Under the pieces are notes generated by a model, which saw nothing but the letters and a program-made list of their open reading frames with translations, made no database searches and was not told where the DNA came from. Below, piece after piece: positions 33,720-44,583 of a stretch of DNA of 64,000 nt. The position numbers and the translations under genes are program-made. Source of the DNA: Lactifluus volemus (taxonomy: Eukaryota > Basidiomycota > Agaricomycetes > Russulales > Russulaceae); NCBI GenBank assembly GCA_022376515.1, contig WTXI01000011.1, forward strand, positions 1 to 64,000. The letters run 5' to 3'. Within the stretch, counting starts at the first letter, position 1, and every line of letters begins with the position of its first letter.

Positions 33720-35165
33720 TTATGCTCCTTCTCGGGGCTTGGCGTCTCCACGGGTTCCTTCCATGTTGGGGAGGGAGCGGCACGTTCGGTTGGAGTTTTT
33801 GCTGGGGGGGTGGCTGCTCTCAGGTCTGATTGGTCTCTTTGGGCCTTTCCAGCCAGGGATTTTGGGGAAGGGGCACAGTCCTTTTGGGTGGTCTTTGCCA
33901 TGGCAGAGGCGGCAGTGGAATTTGTCTAGGATGACTTGGCCACGGCCTAGGACGGAGGAGCGGTAGGTGCGCCTGCGGAGGAAGTTCCGCGTTTCCATCC
34001 ACATCTCGGCGTTTGGGAGAAGGGAACCATTTGTGTAGACGTTGAAGTGGGGGTCATTGCGGCCTCCCTCTGTTTTGATTTCGAGGTGTTTTATGTCGAT
34101 TGAGTCGATGAACCTGTTTATCTCGTGGTATGTCGCGTTTTGGTAGAAGGGGGGGGTGTTTTGGAGGATTTTGTCGAAGAAAGCTTCAGAGATGGGGTCT
34201 TTCCATGTTCTAAGGATGAGCTCTTTGATGTGGTTTTCTGAGGTGGTTGCCAGGCCACGGATAGAGAAGAGGAAAGAGGGTCTTTCCGGGGGGAAGGGGG
34301 ATATTTCGAAGGTAAGACTCTGGGATGCCCATATATGTCTGTCCATGAGAAGTGCGACATCGTTGTCTGATAGGTCATAGATAAGAAAGGCCATTGGGGG
34401 CCTGTCTTTGGGTCCCGAGTTGGGGTCCTTTGTTGGTTCCGCTACGGAGACGTTAGTCAGCCCCACGATGTCTTTGATAGCTGTCATCAGTTCCTTCGCA
34501 ATGTCCGGGTGGTTCGGGACATAGTGGACTTCTGTATCGAAGGGGCGGGCTAGGATCTTTCCGGTATTGATTTTGAATGTCCAGTCCTGGACCTGGTTTG
34601 GGTCAACGTTTTCTAGGAGTCCCATGGGGTGTTCTTCATGGATTTCTGGCATTCTGGCATCTAGGTAGCATTCTCGTGGGTGGAGCTTTGTGTTCTCTTG
34701 GGTTTTCTGGTTTCCTCTGGCAGTTACCGCTGCGAGTCTGGCCATCATTTCGGTGTTTTTTGGCTCGGCGTGTGGGGCTGCGGTTTTGGCTGGTATTTCG
34801 CTGTTGTTGGCTGGGGAAGGGGCCTGAGTGGCTGTTTCTATCTGTTGTGGTTGTGCCCATTCTGGGGGGGGGTTTGGCTAGCATTTGGAGAGGGGGGGGC
34901 TCGAGCTGGGGCTGGGGTTTTTTTCTCTTGAGCACTTCCATGCAAGGGGAGGGTGGAAGGGGGGACTGGCTGTTCAGTTCCCTGAGAAAGCGGGAGGTAT
35001 GGATTGTGAAGGGGGGGGAGTGAGGGGGGTGGCTTCGTTGTGTCTTTTGGGTGTTAGTTCGGTAATGGGGTCTGAGAGGGTTCTTTTCCTTTTGTTGTCT
35101 GCATTGGGGGTGAGGTTTTCGATGTCCTCATGATCCATTAGCATGAGTTCGAGGGTGTTGTCCAT
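33720..35165 (-). pseudogene. LINE ORF1 with CCHC knuckle
   Basis: A likely start at 35165 gives DNTLELMLMDHEDIENL and a basic/Thr-Pro-rich stretch. Frame is lost in long G/C homopolymers between 34970 and 34750 and regained to give a 342-codon run with SFEISPFPPERPSF-like and EMWMETRNFLRRRTYRSSV blocks, and CRLCHGKDHPKGLCPFP (C-x2-C-x4-H-x4-C). Known role of LINE ORF1: RNA binding in the particle. Most of the strand's plus-side open stretches here are mirror images of this G-poor, C-rich gene. Confidence 0.8.
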
Positions 35166-35746
35166 ACTGGTGAGCTGGTGTTGTGGGCGGTTAGTTGGGG
35201 GTGTTGAGTTTCGGTTGGGGTTTTAGGCGGGTTGTTTGTTGGGTCTGACAGGGAGGAAAAAAGGGGGGGTACCTGGTCAGGTGGTGCTGTTTTTGGTTAG
35301 TGTTAGTGGGGCAGCATAGTTGACGTTTGGGGTTTTGGTGCCTCTGTGTTGGGGATTTTTGTTGGGGGGGTATCTTTTGTGGGTTGTGTTATGGGCAGTG
35401 CTTCCGCTCTTATGCTTTCAGGGTGGCTCTGTCTTGGGGGCCTTGTTGTTTTGGGGTTTTATTGTTCTTATTAGCTTTTACAGTGCGTTAGGGGGTGTTG
35501 GTTCTGTTCTTGGTGGTTTATGTATTTACGGTGTGTGTTTACTATGTGTTTTAGGTGGTGGGTGTGTTTTATTTATTTTTGTGTGCTTTCACGTGTTTAT
35601 TCTGGAGTTGTGTGCTCCTGGGGGGGTGATGGTGTTCACCGTGAGCAAGTGTAAAACTCGGATCAACCCGGCCTGCGCATTGGCGTAGGAGCGCCCGAAC
35701 ATGGTGGTGGTTCAGGTGCAAGGTCCCCCACCCTTGTGTTTATTCC

Positions 35747-36190
35747 ACTCACCTTTGTCCTTGTTCTTGTCAGAGTTCTTCTTCTCTGACTTCTTTTTGC
35801 TATCTTTGCCCTTTTTGGTGGCCTTGACATAGAAAGCAGCCACTCTGTCCCTGGACTTGTGAACGTGTGAGTCTTTGTCTGTGAGAATATGCAGTTTGGT
35901 GTTCTTGGTCATTTGGTTGAGGGAGCTTAAGTTGTTAAGGACAATCTTGAGCATTCTGTGAGATGTGGGGAGGGTATTGGTAATGACATGAACAATTTGT
36001 TGGTCAGTGATAGGGGGATCCAGTCTCAGCAAGGCGGTGTGATATGTCAATCATAGTGTTAATCTGGGGCTCAAGGGGCTCAGAATTATTGAGGGGACTG
36101 CTGAAGACTAATGTGGGGTTCCACTCTGGGTTCATCTGAAACATAAAGCATAGGAAGGAGACCAGGGAATGACTAATTCCTAACATCAGG
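35747..36190 (-). pseudogene. Ty1/copia gag (UBN2-like) segment
   Basis: The minus strand reads EPLEPQINTMIDISHRL, HTALLRLDPPITDQQIVHVI, TNTLPTSHRMLKIVL and then a Lys-rich tail (KATKKGKDSKKKSEKK) ending at the LINE duplication. This is the pattern of copia gag: helix-rich core, then a basic linker before the CCHC knuckle, which resumes at 28054. One frameshift lies near 36010-36050. The minus-oriented LTR at 36985-37174 may be its 5' LTR. Confidence 0.65.
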
Positions 36191-36984
36191 GATCTGGTAC
36201 AAGTTCATCACCTCTGAGTCTGATAATAAACTTAGTGTCTTATTCTCATTATGTTCACCATACACCATAGATATCTGAACTTAAATGGTGCTGTAGCATT
36301 GGGTGCATACTTGTTGCTTTTCAAGGAGAACAGAAACCCAGATTGGCACAACTACCAGTGTCTGCACTCACACTGAATGAGTGCAACATTTAGCTTATAT
36401 ACAGTGAGATCTTTTAAATTAACTGTGCAATCTTCTCTTCAGCAATTTCAGATATTCAAGAGATCTGTTTGCACTAATTAGGTATTGCATTTCTTCAAGA
36501 CTTTTTTGAACTTGTGCTGACAAATCCAAGTATTTCACCAATGTTTGACTCAAGCCAGAAACAACTACCAAATCACTTATCAGCCCAAGTGTTTGTGATA
36601 TCCCTTCTCTCTATAAGCCAGAAAGCCAAGGTCTCTTAGCTAAAGTGGTAAACAATGCATTGGCTGCCTTCCCCACACCACATCTCATTGCACCCACCTC
36701 AACAAACACATTTGCCATTTGATCCTGTGCACTCCCAACTCTCATCAATGCACCTGAGCAATGACAACCCATCACCAGTGAGGCCCTCCTCTTTGCACTC
36801 TTTGTGCACATAAGAGGACTGTGACTGTAGGGATATAGGAGTCATTGGCAAGTGAAATCTCAATGTGCAAGATATCTGGTCAACAATGGAAAGGATTGGC
36901 AATGAGGTTAGTCACCCTTCTGCTCTCAGCCATTGATTGTCTCAGTCTCAATTTGCACAGCATTTGCACAGCTTGAGCATTTAA
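36191..36984. other. Degraded copia leader/gag region
   Basis: Only short stop-broken minus-strand frames lie between the gag segment and the LTR. The N-terminal gag is not recognisable. Confidence 0.45.
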
Positions 36985-37174
36985 TGTCAGAACTGGAACT
37001 GTGAAGGGCCCTTGAGTCACAGAGAACCAAGGGAACTGCAGTGGAGAGAATGAGACTGAAGGCCCTAAAACTCCGTCCACTGCAGAAAAGGCAAACCTGA
37101 CTAAGCATATACTAAATAAAGAAGGTAAACAGTCACAGAACCATTGGGCTGACACTACAGTAGCCCAAATAACA
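36985..37174 (-). mobile_element. Copia LTR, short 190 bp form
   Basis: On the minus strand it starts TGTTATTTGGGCTACTGTAG and ends TTCTGACA. It lacks 53 bp present in the 243 bp forms at 38512-38754 and 42058-42300; there an extra block lies between two copies of CTGCAGTGGAGAGAATGAGACT. No 5 bp duplication flanks it, consistent with one LTR of a larger element whose gag follows on the minus strand. Confidence 0.8.
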
Positions 37175-37187
37175 CCAGGTGGCATGC

Positions 37188-37365
37188 TCAGCAAACTCCT
37201 TTCCAATTCAGTATCTAGCTCATTAGAAAGTTCCTTCAATAACATCTCTCAAGGCAGTACCATGCTCCCAGGTGGCACACTCACTAACTTTCTTTCCAAT
37301 TCAGATCTAGCTCATTGGGAAGTTCCTTCAATAACATCCCTCAAGGCAGTACCTAGTCTCACTTA
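37188..37365. repeat. Tandem duplication, ~95 bp unit, two copies
   Basis: CTTTCCAATTCAG...CTAGCTCATT..GAAGTTCCTTCAATAACATC.CTCAAGGCAGTACC occurs twice in direct orientation, at about 37198-37263 and 37291-37353. It lies beside the short copia LTR. The next 800 bp (37366-38160) has no recognised gene. Confidence 0.7.
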
Positions 37366-38159
37366 CTGATGTTCCCAAATATCTCTTGATAAAGCAAATT
37401 GAATATAATTTTCATATTTGACATGAGACAATGCAAACAAGTGGACAAAATAGGTATCTAAGAGTATGTATGAAACACAAGAGTATGAAGAGAGGGGTGG
37501 AGTATGTAAAGCCTCAGCCATAAGATGCTGTGGCAGGAAATGCCCCTGATGGGCCTGGGTCTCATGCAATGACACTCAATAGTCTGAAAATATCTGAAAA
37601 GTATTAAGAGAATACTAGCAAGAAGTCCAAAGAAGGTATCATCATACACTCAGAGGTCCCAAGAGCAGGTGATACCAATATGGACAAATGAATGGCACAT
37701 CTAAAGTGCTGCTTGACAGGTTTTTTGATTTGGCAGTAGTCAGTCAAAGTCAGTCAAGGTCAGGGCAGCCAAAATGGGACAAAGTCAAGGTGTGTAGTTG
37801 AAGTTGAGATAGCAAAGATAGCCTGAAGTTGGGGTAGATGCATAGTGGAAGTCAGTTGAAATTGAGGGTAGGTGCGAAGCCAACCTTACAGCAGTCAAGG
37901 TACTTTCATAAGCATGTTTCAGCAGTTCAGCTAATACAGCAAGAAGAAGCAGTTCTGATAAGTTCCAGGTGTGTGTGCCCCATCCTGATGGCCAATACAC
38001 ATTATCCTTTGTACCCTGATCCATGATAGAGATTATGTGAGAAAAGGGAATGTGGCTTGACAAATTAGGCATTGTCCAGGGTAGCAGCTGGAGACACTAG
38101 ACTGATGGCACAGTATACTAAAAGGAAGAGTGGAACACAGCAGTACTCCATTGCAGTGA

Positions 38160-39839
38160 TACAGTCTCTTATTGATTAATGTCATTAAGGTTTGCCTGAA
38201 CCACCTGATTCTACTTCAGAGCATAGGAACCACTTGTTCTTAACACTTGAGTATATGAAAACAGAAGGACCCATGAGTAATATTGAATTGGGGCTGCACA
38301 GCTTATGTTCTCATTCAGAGGGACAAGCATCCACTTGGCAGCCTTGGAGTACACATGGAGAAGTGTCTTAATTGAATACCCTGATGGCTACAAGGCTTGG
38401 AAGTTTTACAATCCAGTAACCAAGAAGGTGATCGATCATCTCAGAGAGAGCTGACTTTGATGAATGCTTTTTCATGCATCAGAAGCACTCTACTCCTTTC
38501 ATCCCACCCCCTGTTTTGACTGGAGCTGTGAAGGGCCCTTGAGTCACAGAGGACCAAGGGGACTGCAGTGGAGAGAATGAGACTATATTGACCAAAGACA
38601 ATGACAACAACTGACCTGCAGTGGAGAGAATGAGACTGAAGTCCCCAAAACTCTGTCCACTGCAGTAAAGGCAAGCCTGACTAAGCATATACTAAATAAG
38701 AAAGGCAAATAGTCACAGAACCGTTGGGCTGACACTACAGTAGCCCAAATAACACCCCCTTGCCTCAATTCCCTTCTGGAGGCTCCTACCCCTCATGTTG
38801 TACTTCCTGAGATGCTCCCTGACGCCCCTAGTGATTCTGAGCTCTCACAGATGCCAGCTCATGGGGGAGATGCGTCTACTTCATCTGATCTGCCTTCAGT
38901 TCACCCTCAGACACCTCCATCTGCTCCCTTTTACACTGCTGAAGCAGACTCCGATCCTTCACCTTCCTCATCACACCATCTATCTCCTAGCACTCCTTTC
39001 TTGTCCATCTCACTTCCAATCAGTCCATCTCCTTCACCAGCACCTTCAGACACTCTTTCATCACGCCCTCAGCGCCTCAGATGTCCTAGGGAGGAGTGGT
39101 TAGCTGAGCAATGGACAGTCCCACAGTGCTACAGACAACACAGAGAGCCTACTCTGACCATTCCATCTAGTGATGAAGAGGAGCATGATTCTGATGATCC
39201 CCTTGACCTCCTGAATGCCCATGGAGCCTCTGTAGCTGAGCCCCCTTCCTATAAGCTCTCTCAGCGACGCTCTGATGCAGATCTGTGGCACAAAGCTTGT
39301 GAAAAAGAGATGGAGGCCCACAGTGTCAATGGCACTTGGGAAGTTGTCAAGTTGCCCCCTGGGCAGCGTGCAATAGGCTCCAGATGGTTCTTCAAGGTCA
39401 AGTACAATGCTGATGGCTCCCTTGAACGCTTCAAGGCGAGATTGGTTGCAAAAGGCTACTCCCAGCACCCTGGCTTTGACTTCAAGGAGACATTTGCCCC
39501 CACTGTTCGCTATTCCATCATCAGAATCATCCTTGCCATTGCTGCCTTGGAGGACCTTGAGCTCCGTTCTGTGGACATCTCTCATGCTTATCTGAATGGT
39601 ACTCTTGAGGAGGAGATCTACATGTAGCAGCCTGAGGGATTTGAGGTTGGTGGACCACACCTTTCCACCTTCATGTCCTCTCAGAGCGATGCACAAGCTG
39701 CTGAGATGCACCAACTCCCTTATATCTCCATTGTTGGGTCCCTCATGTATCTGGCTGTCACCACAAGGCCAGACATTGCCTACTCTGCCGGAGTTCTTGC
39801 CAGATTCAACTTCAATCCTGGTCTTCAGCACTGGCAAGT
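38160..39839 (+). pseudogene. Ty1/copia pol: integrase C-terminus and N-terminal RT, catalytic part deleted
   Basis: Integrase-end blocks AYVLIQRDK, EYPDGYKAWKFYNPVTKKV and FDECFFMHQKHSTPFIPPP lead, across a solo LTR, into PRPQRLRCPREEW-like linker sequence and then RVT_2: WHKACEKEMEAHSVNGTWEV, RAIGSRWFFKVKYNADGSLE, RFKARLVAKGYSQHPGFDFK, TFAPTVRYSIIRIILAIAAL and AYLNGTLEEEIYM. After QPEGFEVGGPH the text jumps to QLPYISIVGSLMYLAVTTRP and DIAYSAGVLARF. The stretch that should hold the YVDD catalytic box is missing, an internal deletion of roughly 150 residues. An in-frame TAG follows EEIYM. It continues after element B. Confidence 0.9.
38512..38754 (-). mobile_element. Solo copia LTR, 243 bp
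   Basis: It is flanked by the 5 bp duplication CCCCC (38507-38511, 38755-38759). It has the same length as the 3' LTR at 42058-42300 but opposite orientation. It sits inside the pol gene of a member of its own family; removal rejoins FIPPP-CLNSLLEAP. Confidence 0.92.
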
Positions 39840-41475
39840 CATCAGGAAAACCTATAATTTGCTTAAGTGGTGATTAACATTGCTTAACGTGTTTAATCTG
39901 AATTTTAAGCACATTAAGAGCCAGTTAAGAAACATGGGATTAAGCACAGGTAATACCACCTCGTTGCTTAATTAAGCACATTCTGCTTAATTAAGCTAAT
40001 TAAGCAAGATCTAAGTAACATCAAGCATCTTTCACATTTTTAACTTTTCATCATAATTTCAAATTTTCAAATCAAATATAAGGCTCAAAATTTATATATT
40101 CAAGATAAAACTACAACATTAATACTAGGACTAATCTACAGGCTTTGGTGCAACAGCCCTGGCAAGGGTGGGACTGCAGGGCCACAGGAGGTGGTGGTGG
40201 CAGTGTCAGAGGCACGGGATGCAGGAGGTGCGGCAGGGCGCGGGAGGCGCAGAAGGCAGGAGGGGGGGCAGGGCGTGGGAAGCACAGGAGAAGCTGCAGC
40301 ACGGGAGATAAACGGTGCGGGAGATAAGCGGTGCGGGAGACAAGCGGTGCGGGAGACAAGGGAGGCGCAGGAAGCACAGGGGAGCCCACAGCACAGGAGG
40401 AGGCAGGGGCGAAGGCAGAGGAGGCAAAAAAAAAAGGTCAGGACACATTGGGGCGGAGCAGGAAGCGTACAACATACCAGAGAGGAGGTACAGAAGGCAC
40501 GGCGCAGGCAGTGTGCGCCGTGGACCCCCGCAGCCCATTCCAGGAGAGCATGAGAGGCGCAAGGCGCACAGGAGGCGCATGGGTTGCAAGGCGCATGGGA
40601 GGTGCGGAGGCAGTGGCGCAGGAAGTCGTGTTCCAGGTGGCAGAGGCGGAGGAGGAGAGGAGGAGGCCAAAAAAAAATTAGCCAGGAAGCGTTGGGCGGG
40701 GGCTGGGCAATGCAACAACGTACCGGGGAGAGGCACAGAAAGTGTCGGCACGGGCAGCGTGATACCGCAGACCGCCTGTGGATCCCGGAGGAGGCGAAAG
40801 CAGTGGGGGAGGTGCAGTCACAGGAAAAAAAGAACATAACGACACGACAGAGGCAGAGGCAGAGGAAAAGAGGAGGCAGAGAAGGCACAACGTTGAAACG
40901 AGTAACAATGAACTTTTCCACGCGAGAGAAACAGGGCTAGCATTGGGGCAGGGCAATTTGACAACGCAATTAAGAGGCGGCGCAGGAATGACATGGAGAC
41001 AGGGACAGAGGGAAGAATGGAAAGAGGCACAGACATGAAAACAATGAGGCACGAAAATCAACATCGTGCAAACAGTAGTAAACAAAACCACGTGGTTGCT
41101 GCATGACTTAGCAAAAATTTCGCAACTTGGCATAATTTCACAACTTAGCATATTTTTTGGACTTCAGTTAGATTACATAAATTATTTCTGTTTGCTTAGC
41201 ACACAATTAAAAGGTGCTTAAAATTCTCTTAGGTTGCTTAAACTATTTGTTTACTTAACATGATTTAAGTTTGCTTAGGTTTCATTATTAGCCATGATAA
41301 AACCTGCTTAGTTGTGCTTAATGTGGATTAATGGGTTTAATGTGCTTAACGTGCTTAAGCAAGAAAAAAAAGAAATTTTTTATTAAGCAGAGGACAGTAA
41401 TCAAGATCATTAAGCAAAAGTAAGCAGTGATAAGCACCATAATCACCATAAGAAAAATATCACGTTTTCCTGATG
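39840..41475. mobile_element. Element B: reverse-oriented relative of element A
   Basis: It starts CATCAGGAAAACC and ends CGTTTTCCTGATG. Subterminal blocks match element A in reverse order: the GTGATTAACATTGCTTAAC block near the left end and the GGTGCTTATCACTGCTTAC block (read on the minus strand) near the right end. At least nine TTAAGC/GCTTAA hexamers lie in the first ~170 bp. The centre is GC-rich with GAGGCA repeats. It interrupts copia pol, which reads LQHWQ-PVKYVLHYL after removal; AA occurs on both sides, with two extra bases (GT) on the left. Confidence 0.9.
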
Positions 41476-42032
41476 AACCAGTTAAGTATGTTTTGCACTA
41501 TCTCAAGGGCACAATGGACTACAAGCTCGTCTATTAGCCTTCTGACTGCCTAGAGCCCTTCATCACTTACTCTGATTTAGATAATGGAGGCAATCCTGAC
41601 AATGGGAAGTCCACTGGAGGGTTTGTGGTCAAGATTGGCACTGGTGCAGTCTCCTGGAGCTCCAAGCTTCAGCCACTTGTTGCTCTGTCCACCACTGAAG
41701 CAGAGCACATTGCTGCTATTGAGGCTGGAAAGGAGATCCTTTGGATGTGTCAGTTCATGGGGGAGCTTGGATACTTGATCTCTGGACCATCATTGCTCAG
41801 GATGGACAATCAGAGCGCCATTGCTGTGAGCAAGAACCCAGAGCATCACAGCAAGATGAAGCATCTTTCTCTTCACTTACTTTGGTTGAGGGATGCTGTT
41901 CAAGATGGATTTATTACACCTACATTTGTTTCTACTTCTGACATGGCTGCTGATATCTTCACAAAGGCCTTAGATTGCTTCAAAGTACATAGGTGCATTT
42001 CTATGCTTGGATTGACTTCTGATTCACATTAG
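41476..42032 (+). pseudogene. Ty1/copia pol: RNase H region
   Basis: It continues copia pol: PVKYVLHYLKGTMDYKLVY, then a TAG, then YSDLDNGGNPDNGKSTGGFV, WSSKLQPLVALSTTEAEHIA, AAIEAGKEILWM, RMDNQSAIAVSKNPEHHSKM and FTKALDCFKVHRCISMLGL. YSDxDxxx...GKSTxG, STTEAEYxA (here EAEHIA), DNQSA and H are the standard copia RNase H motifs, so the acidic residues are retained. It ends with TAG at 42030-42032, followed by a purine-rich ATGGGGGAG tract and the 3' LTR. Confidence 0.92.
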
Positions 42033-42057
42033 AACCTGTTGTACTGACATGGGGGAG

Positions 42058-42300
42058 TGTTATTTGGGCTACTGTAGTGTCAGCCCAACGCTTCTTTGAC
42101 TATTTGCCTTCCTTATTTAGTATATGCTTAGTCAGGCTTGCCTTTACTGCAGTGGACGGAGTTCTGGGGACTTCAGTCTCATTCTCTCCACTGCAGGTCA
42201 GTTATTATCATTGTCTTTGGTCAATAAAGTCTCATTCTCTCCACTGCAGTCCCCTTGGTCCTCTGTGACTCAAGGGCCCTTCACAGCTCCAGATAAAACA
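42058..42300 (+). mobile_element. Copia 3' LTR, 243 bp
   Basis: It begins TGTTATTTGGGCTACTG directly after the polypurine tract GGGGGAG and ends GATAAAACA. It contains the block AGTCTCATTCTCTCCACTGCAG twice, 53 bp apart. Confidence 0.9.
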
Positions 42301-42839
42301 AGGTGAAGGTGAGAGGGAGAACTCACCTAACAAACACCTAATTAGCAATTATGTGTTATTAACTTAGCCTGTGATAGGGGTGATGATTTATAGGCCAAGT
42401 TATCTTATTCACAGCCTATTGGGCTGGCCCTGCTACAAGTTCCTAATAAAGAATGCTTATCTAACTGTTCTGATTTATCTCATCTTGCAATCTCTCTCAA
42501 CTTTCTGGCCCATTTTCCCCTTCAATTGAAGCATGTGCTTGGTCTGCACCCTTTTCAAACCAGGATCTAATGTGTGCCCTCCTACTGTGTCTTCTGTGCA
42601 CTTATCCAGCCCTTTAGCCTACTTACAAGTCCTGCTTTGGTTTATCACATTTGCTATAGCTATACAGCTCACCCTTCTGCTTACTTCTATGTTGCCTGGC
42701 CCACCTTTGCTTGTGCCCCTGTGCAGTGATGTCATTGGTATTGGCACTGAGTGGACAGTTCTCTTTACTGCCAACTATATGGCTCACCTATGGTTGCTGT
42801 TGCCATTGTTGCCACCCCTGCCTGACTCACTACTCTACC

Positions 42840-43505
42840 TCATACTTTACCCACCTACTGTTATCATTGCTGTCACCACCTGGCCTGCTCAGTCTCAGCC
42901 ATTCCTGCCTGGCTCACCCACTGTTGTTATTGCTACCACCTCTTAGCCTACTTACTGTCATTGTTACTACTGCCTTCTGGCCCACCCACTCTGTCTCTGC
43001 CATTACCACCTGGCCCACTGCTCTTGTCATCCCTGCCTACTACCACCTGGCTCACCCACTGTTGTCGTTACTGCTGCCTCCTGGCCCATCTGCTGCCATT
43101 GTCACTGCTACTGCCTGGCCTACTCTGTCTTGGCCATTTCTACCTAGTCTACTGCTCTTGCCATCCTTGTTTGACTTACTCTGTCATTGCTGTTATCATC
43201 TGGCCCACTGCTCTTGCCATTCTTACCTGGCCCACCTACTGTCATTGTCACTGCCACCACCTGGCCTACTTTATCTTGGCCATGTCTGCCTGGCCCACTG
43301 TTCTTGCCATTTCCACCTGTTGCTGCCTGGCCTGCTTCATCTCTGCCATCACCAACTGGCTCACTGCTATATCTATCCCCATCTGGCCCATCAACTGTCA
43401 TTGTTGCTATTGCTACCTGGCCTGCTACCTGGCCCATCCCATCTCTATCACTGCTGCTTGGCCCACTGCTCTTGCCATTACTACTTGGCTCACTCTCTAT
43501 ACATG
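42840..43505. repeat. Degenerate minisatellite (CTGGCCCACT..CTTGCCAT)
   Basis: Variants of CCACCTGGCCTACT, CTTGGCCATT and CTGGCCCACTGCTCTTGCCAT recur for about 660 bp with drifting unit length. Overlapping long open frames (Leu/Pro/His/Trp-rich) in all plus frames follow from the repeat and are not credible genes. Confidence 0.75.
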
Positions 43506-44411
43506 TAGCTAATGTACTTATTTCAAAGACAAGAAGAAAGAAATAAAATTACAAGCCCAAAAGAAACAAAATGTGAAAAGGACTCAAAAAACATTTGCAA
43601 GCAAACACATCACAAGAAGATAAAAAGTGACAACACTAGTCTTTTTAAGGATGTTACACATGGTTATACCAGTTTTGGAATAAAATAATGAGAAGGTGGG
43701 GAAAAGTGAAGAAAGATAAGCAATGCTATGATGCATATGCCCATTTATATTATACAAAAGGGAGTATCAATGTTTAAGAGAACAAGAAGAGGGTGGCTTA
43801 GCATTTGGAGTATGTAACATAAGTAGTTCATCCTTAGTTAAAAATAACCCCATGCCCATATCCACATGCCCTTTCATCTGTTAGACTTTCTTGGCATGCT
43901 TCTTATCTAACAGTGTTGCCCAATATGATTCTTCAGTCTGAAAGCCATGATCTACCTATCTGAAGATACCACCTGCTATGTACTGAATAACAGAGTAATG
44001 TGTAGCGTTTTCAGAAATAGAAACATTTGAATAACTGATTACTGCTGAGAGGATGAGAATTGTTGACCTAGAAAGGAACTCAATAACCAGACCACACTTT
44101 CTAGAGAACAAGGTAGCTACCTTCTTTTAGGTCATTCATAGCTGCCTGCAGAAAAGATAGAACAGATGTCAAATGGAAGGTTGGCAAAGTTAGCATGTTG
44201 AACACTGTAAGTTTAAGGGCCAAAATTGATTGTCATTGATGCCCAGACACTGTTGTGAAAGTTTTAGTAGAGTTAATAATCATGGTCTAGAAGATGGTCA
44301 AGATGGTCAACATAGTACTAATGCAGCCTTGACATCTATGTGGCAAACACTCTTATAGCATATTTAGTTATATGACAATAGAGATAATTCTATATACACT
44401 TACCCAAAGCA
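43506..44411. other. AT-rich spacer, no gene recognised
   Basis: No motif, repeat or supported frame was found. Confidence 0.5.
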
Positions 44412-44583
44412 CATCAGGAAAACCCATCTGGCCTTAAAGTGTATTAGATGCTCTTTAAAGCTTACTTGAGTGTTTTATTAACAGTAGTAAGTAGATCTTT
44501 CTACTTACTACTGTTAATAAAACACTCAAGTAAGCTTTAAAGAGCATCTAATACACTTTAAGGCCAGATGGGTTTTCCTAATG
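44412..44583. mobile_element. 172 bp palindromic MITE, copy 1
   Basis: It runs from CATCAGGAAAACCCATCTGG to its complement with TTTTCCTAATG at the end. The arms of about 80 bp pair almost perfectly around a short loop. The same 172 bp length occurs at 46258, 51544 and 58417. The flanks AGCA (left, 44408-44411) and AGCA (right, 44584-44587) could be a 4 bp duplication. Confidence 0.93.

Larger units (their letters stand above)
28069..35732 (-). mobile_element. Tad-like LINE, apparently full length, 7.66 kb
   Basis: A 14 bp target duplication CTTGTGTTTATTCC flanks the element (28055-28068, 35733-35746). A run of twelve T (28069-28080) is its poly-A tail on the minus strand. Two coding regions lie inside: ORF1 with a CCHC knuckle, and ORF2 with AP endonuclease, reverse transcriptase, RNase H and a C-terminal CCHC. 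This order is that of Tad/I-type LINEs. Damage is light: three in-frame TGA codons and homopolymer-length frameshifts are the obvious lesions, so the insertion looks young. It split a copia gag. Confidence 0.95.

Noticed and set aside
28218..35688. Many plus-strand open frames across the LINE
   Set aside because: They are mirror images of ORF1 and ORF2 on the minus strand in a G-rich strand with few stops.
39100..39837. A 245-codon minus-strand open frame
   Set aside because: It is the antisense shadow of copia RT, whose motifs are clear on the plus strand.
40136..40940. Long open frames in element B
   Set aside because: GAGGCA and GC-rich repeats keep several frames open at once; no domain is visible.
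42533..43512. A 265-codon Leu/Pro/Cys-rich open frame
   Set aside because: It is translated minisatellite; all three plus frames are open and similar in composition.
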